Assembly: GCA_029062865.1 (NCBI GenBank)
Contig: JAIDPG010000219.1
Location: forward strand, 1-13,677
Length of the DNA: 13,677 nt
Source of the DNA: Oscillospiraceae bacterium
Lineage (GTDB): Bacteria > Bacillota > Clostridia > Oscillospirales > Ruminococcaceae
Direction: 5' to 3'
Shown: positions 12,588-13,677 of the stretch, piece after piece
Layout of the letters: each line of letters starts with the position of its first letter
How positions within the stretch are numbered: position 1 is the stretch's first letter
The notes under the pieces: generated by a model
Told to the model about the DNA's origin: nothing
Database searches by the model: none
Seen by the model: the letters and a program-made list of their open reading frames with translations, nothing else
Made by a program: the position numbers and the translations under genes

Positions 12588-13622
12588 ATGGAACAAATCG
12601 ATATACTTTCCCTCGAAAAGTCCGCCCTTGCGGACGCGGTTGCGCAAATGGGTGAAAAGAGCTTCCGCGCGGGGCAGATTTATGATTGGCTTCACGTTAA
12701 GCGCGTTCGCGATTTTTCCGAGATGTCTAATCTTTCTGCACAATTCCGCGAGGAATTATCAAGAAAATTTTGTGTAAAACACCTAAAAATTAAAAAAAGA
12801 CTTGTAAGCAGCATAGACAATACGGTAAAATATTTGTATGAACTCCCCGACGGCGAGGCGGTGGAGTGCGTGCTTATGGAATACAAGCACGGCAACAGCC
12901 TGTGCATTTCGTCGCAGGTCGGCTGCAAAATGGGCTGCAAGTTCTGCGCGTCGACCGTCGCGGGCTGGGTCAGAAACCTCGAACCGTCCGAAATGCTCCT
13001 GCAGATCTACGAGACCGAGCGCGACAGCGGGCGGCACGTCGACAGCATCGTGATGATGGGAATCGGCGAGCCGCTGGACAATTTTGATAACGTCGTGAAA
13101 TTTCTTGAAATACTGAACGCAGGCGGCGAGGGAATGAGCCTTCGGCATTTGTCGCTTTCGACGTGCGGCGTTGTCGACAAGATATACAAGCTCGCGGAGC
13201 TGAAATTAGGCGTGACGCTTTCCGTCTCACTCCACGCCGCGACCGATGAAAAGCGCGGCGAGATAATGCCGATAAATCACAAGTATGATCTCAAAACGTT
13301 GATGACGGCATGCGACGATTATTTCAAGGCGACGGGCAGGCGCATTTCGTTTGAGTACTCGCTTATCGAGGGCGTAAACGACACCGAGCAAAGCGCCGAG
13401 GAGCTTATAAAGCTTATTGGCAAGCGAAACTGCCATGTGAATTTGATCCCGATAAACGAGATAAAGGAGCGCGAATTCAAGAAAAGCCGCTTTGTGGAGC
13501 GCTTTAAGAAGCGCCTCACGGACGCGGGGATAAACGCGACTGTCCGCCGAACGCTCGGCGCGGACATAAACGCCGCGTGCGGGCAGCTCCGCCGCGATTC
13601 CGAGAATTTTCCGGATAACTAA
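12588..13622 (+). CDS. rlmN: Dual-specificity RNA methyltransferase RlmN (radical SAM)
   Basis: From the ATG at 12588 the protein has 344 residues, normal for RlmN, which makes m2A in 23S rRNA (2503) and in some tRNAs at position 37. The radical-SAM cluster motif CKMGCKFC gives C113, C117 and C120. The two further cysteines of the mechanism are present: C106 (in SLCISSQVGC) and C331 (in GADINAACGQLRR). MMGIGEPLDN and VSLHAATDEKR are family blocks. The frame runs back to a TTG at 12570, but GAGGAG (12574-12579) sits eight bases before the ATG and would lie inside that extension, so the ATG is preferred. It follows rsmB after a 57-base gap. In relatives the next genes are stp and prkC, outside this window. 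Confidence 0.96.
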   Translation: MEQIDILSLEKSALADAVAQMGEKSFRAGQIYDWLHVKRVRDFSEMSNLSAQFREELSRKFCVKHLKIKKRLVSSIDNTVKYLYELPDGEAVECVLMEYKHGNSLCISSQVGCKMGCKFCASTVAGWVRNLEPSEMLLQIYETERDSGRHVDSIVMMGIGEPLDNFDNVVKFLEILNAGGEGMSLRHLSLSTCGVVDKIYKLAELKLGVTLSVSLHAATDEKRGEIMPINHKYDLKTLMTACDDYFKATGRRISFEYSLIEGVNDTEQSAEELIKLIGKRNCHVNLIPINEIKEREFKKSRFVERFKKRLTDAGINATVRRTLGADINAACGQLRRDSENFPDN

Positions 13623-13633
13623 ACCTAACGGTG

Positions 13634-13659
13634 TTTCTCCCCGCCGGAGGCGGGGGAAA
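13634..13659. repeat. GC-rich hairpin after rlmN
   Basis: TTTCTCCCCGCC (13634-13645) pairs with GGCGGGGGAAA (13649-13659) around GGA, with one bulged C and one G-T pair. No T-tract follows, so it is not a clear terminator; the next gene may continue the operon. Its CCCCGCC core resembles the hairpin between remA and gmk. Confidence 0.5.
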
Positions 13660-13677
13660 TACAGCAAAATAAAACTT

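Overview
The window carries a bacterial housekeeping locus with the character of a Gram-positive Clostridia genome, probably Oscillospiraceae/Ruminococcaceae-like. This rests on strong Shine-Dalgarno sites, a RemA (DUF370) gene, good TTGACA/TATAAT promoters, moderately high GC, and the gene order remA-gmk-priA-def-fmt-rsmB-rlmN. That order is a shortened form of the Bacillus/Clostridium yicC-remA-gmk-rpoZ-coaBC-priA-def-fmt-rsmB-rlmN-stp-prkC cluster. The taxonomic placement is inference.

Layout. From 3 to 2084 (+) lies the 3' part of a membrane sensor with a beta-propeller ectodomain and an intact HD-GYP output domain; it ends at a strong intrinsic terminator. Convergent to it is a minus-strand pair, ruvX followed by a YpsA/DUF1273-like SLOG gene, driven by a good promoter at 3087-3125. 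Divergent from ruvX is tRNA-Thr(GGT) at 3250-3325 with its own consensus promoter. The tRNA is followed by about 160 bases of back-to-back perfect or near-perfect hairpins that all close on a TTC loop. A MATE transporter follows (true start 3659) and ends in a clean terminator. A second promoter block, nearly identical to that of ruvX over 39 bases, then starts the main operon: remA (TTG start), gmk, priA, two tandem peptide deformylases, fmt, rsmB and rlmN.

How the genes fit together. def/def/fmt handle the formyl group at the start and end of protein initiation. rsmB and rlmN modify rRNA (and rlmN usually tRNA). gmk supplies GDP, priA restarts replication and ruvX acts in nucleic acid processing. 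RemA is a DNA-binding regulator. HD-GYP proteins generally degrade c-di-GMP.

The most unusual material is between the genes. A 158-bp MITE-like palindrome with 17-bp terminal inverted repeats sits exactly at the priA stop codon and is flanked by CTAA direct repeats that include that stop codon. There is also the TTC-loop hairpin cluster beside the tRNA, the duplicated promoter block, a 558-bp gap before fmt with a nested palindrome, and short heptamer repeats. At protein level, PriA has DEEG where DEEH is expected, and Gmk has an atypical P-loop. I see no defence system, CRISPR array, biosynthetic cluster or other obviously new multi-gene system here.
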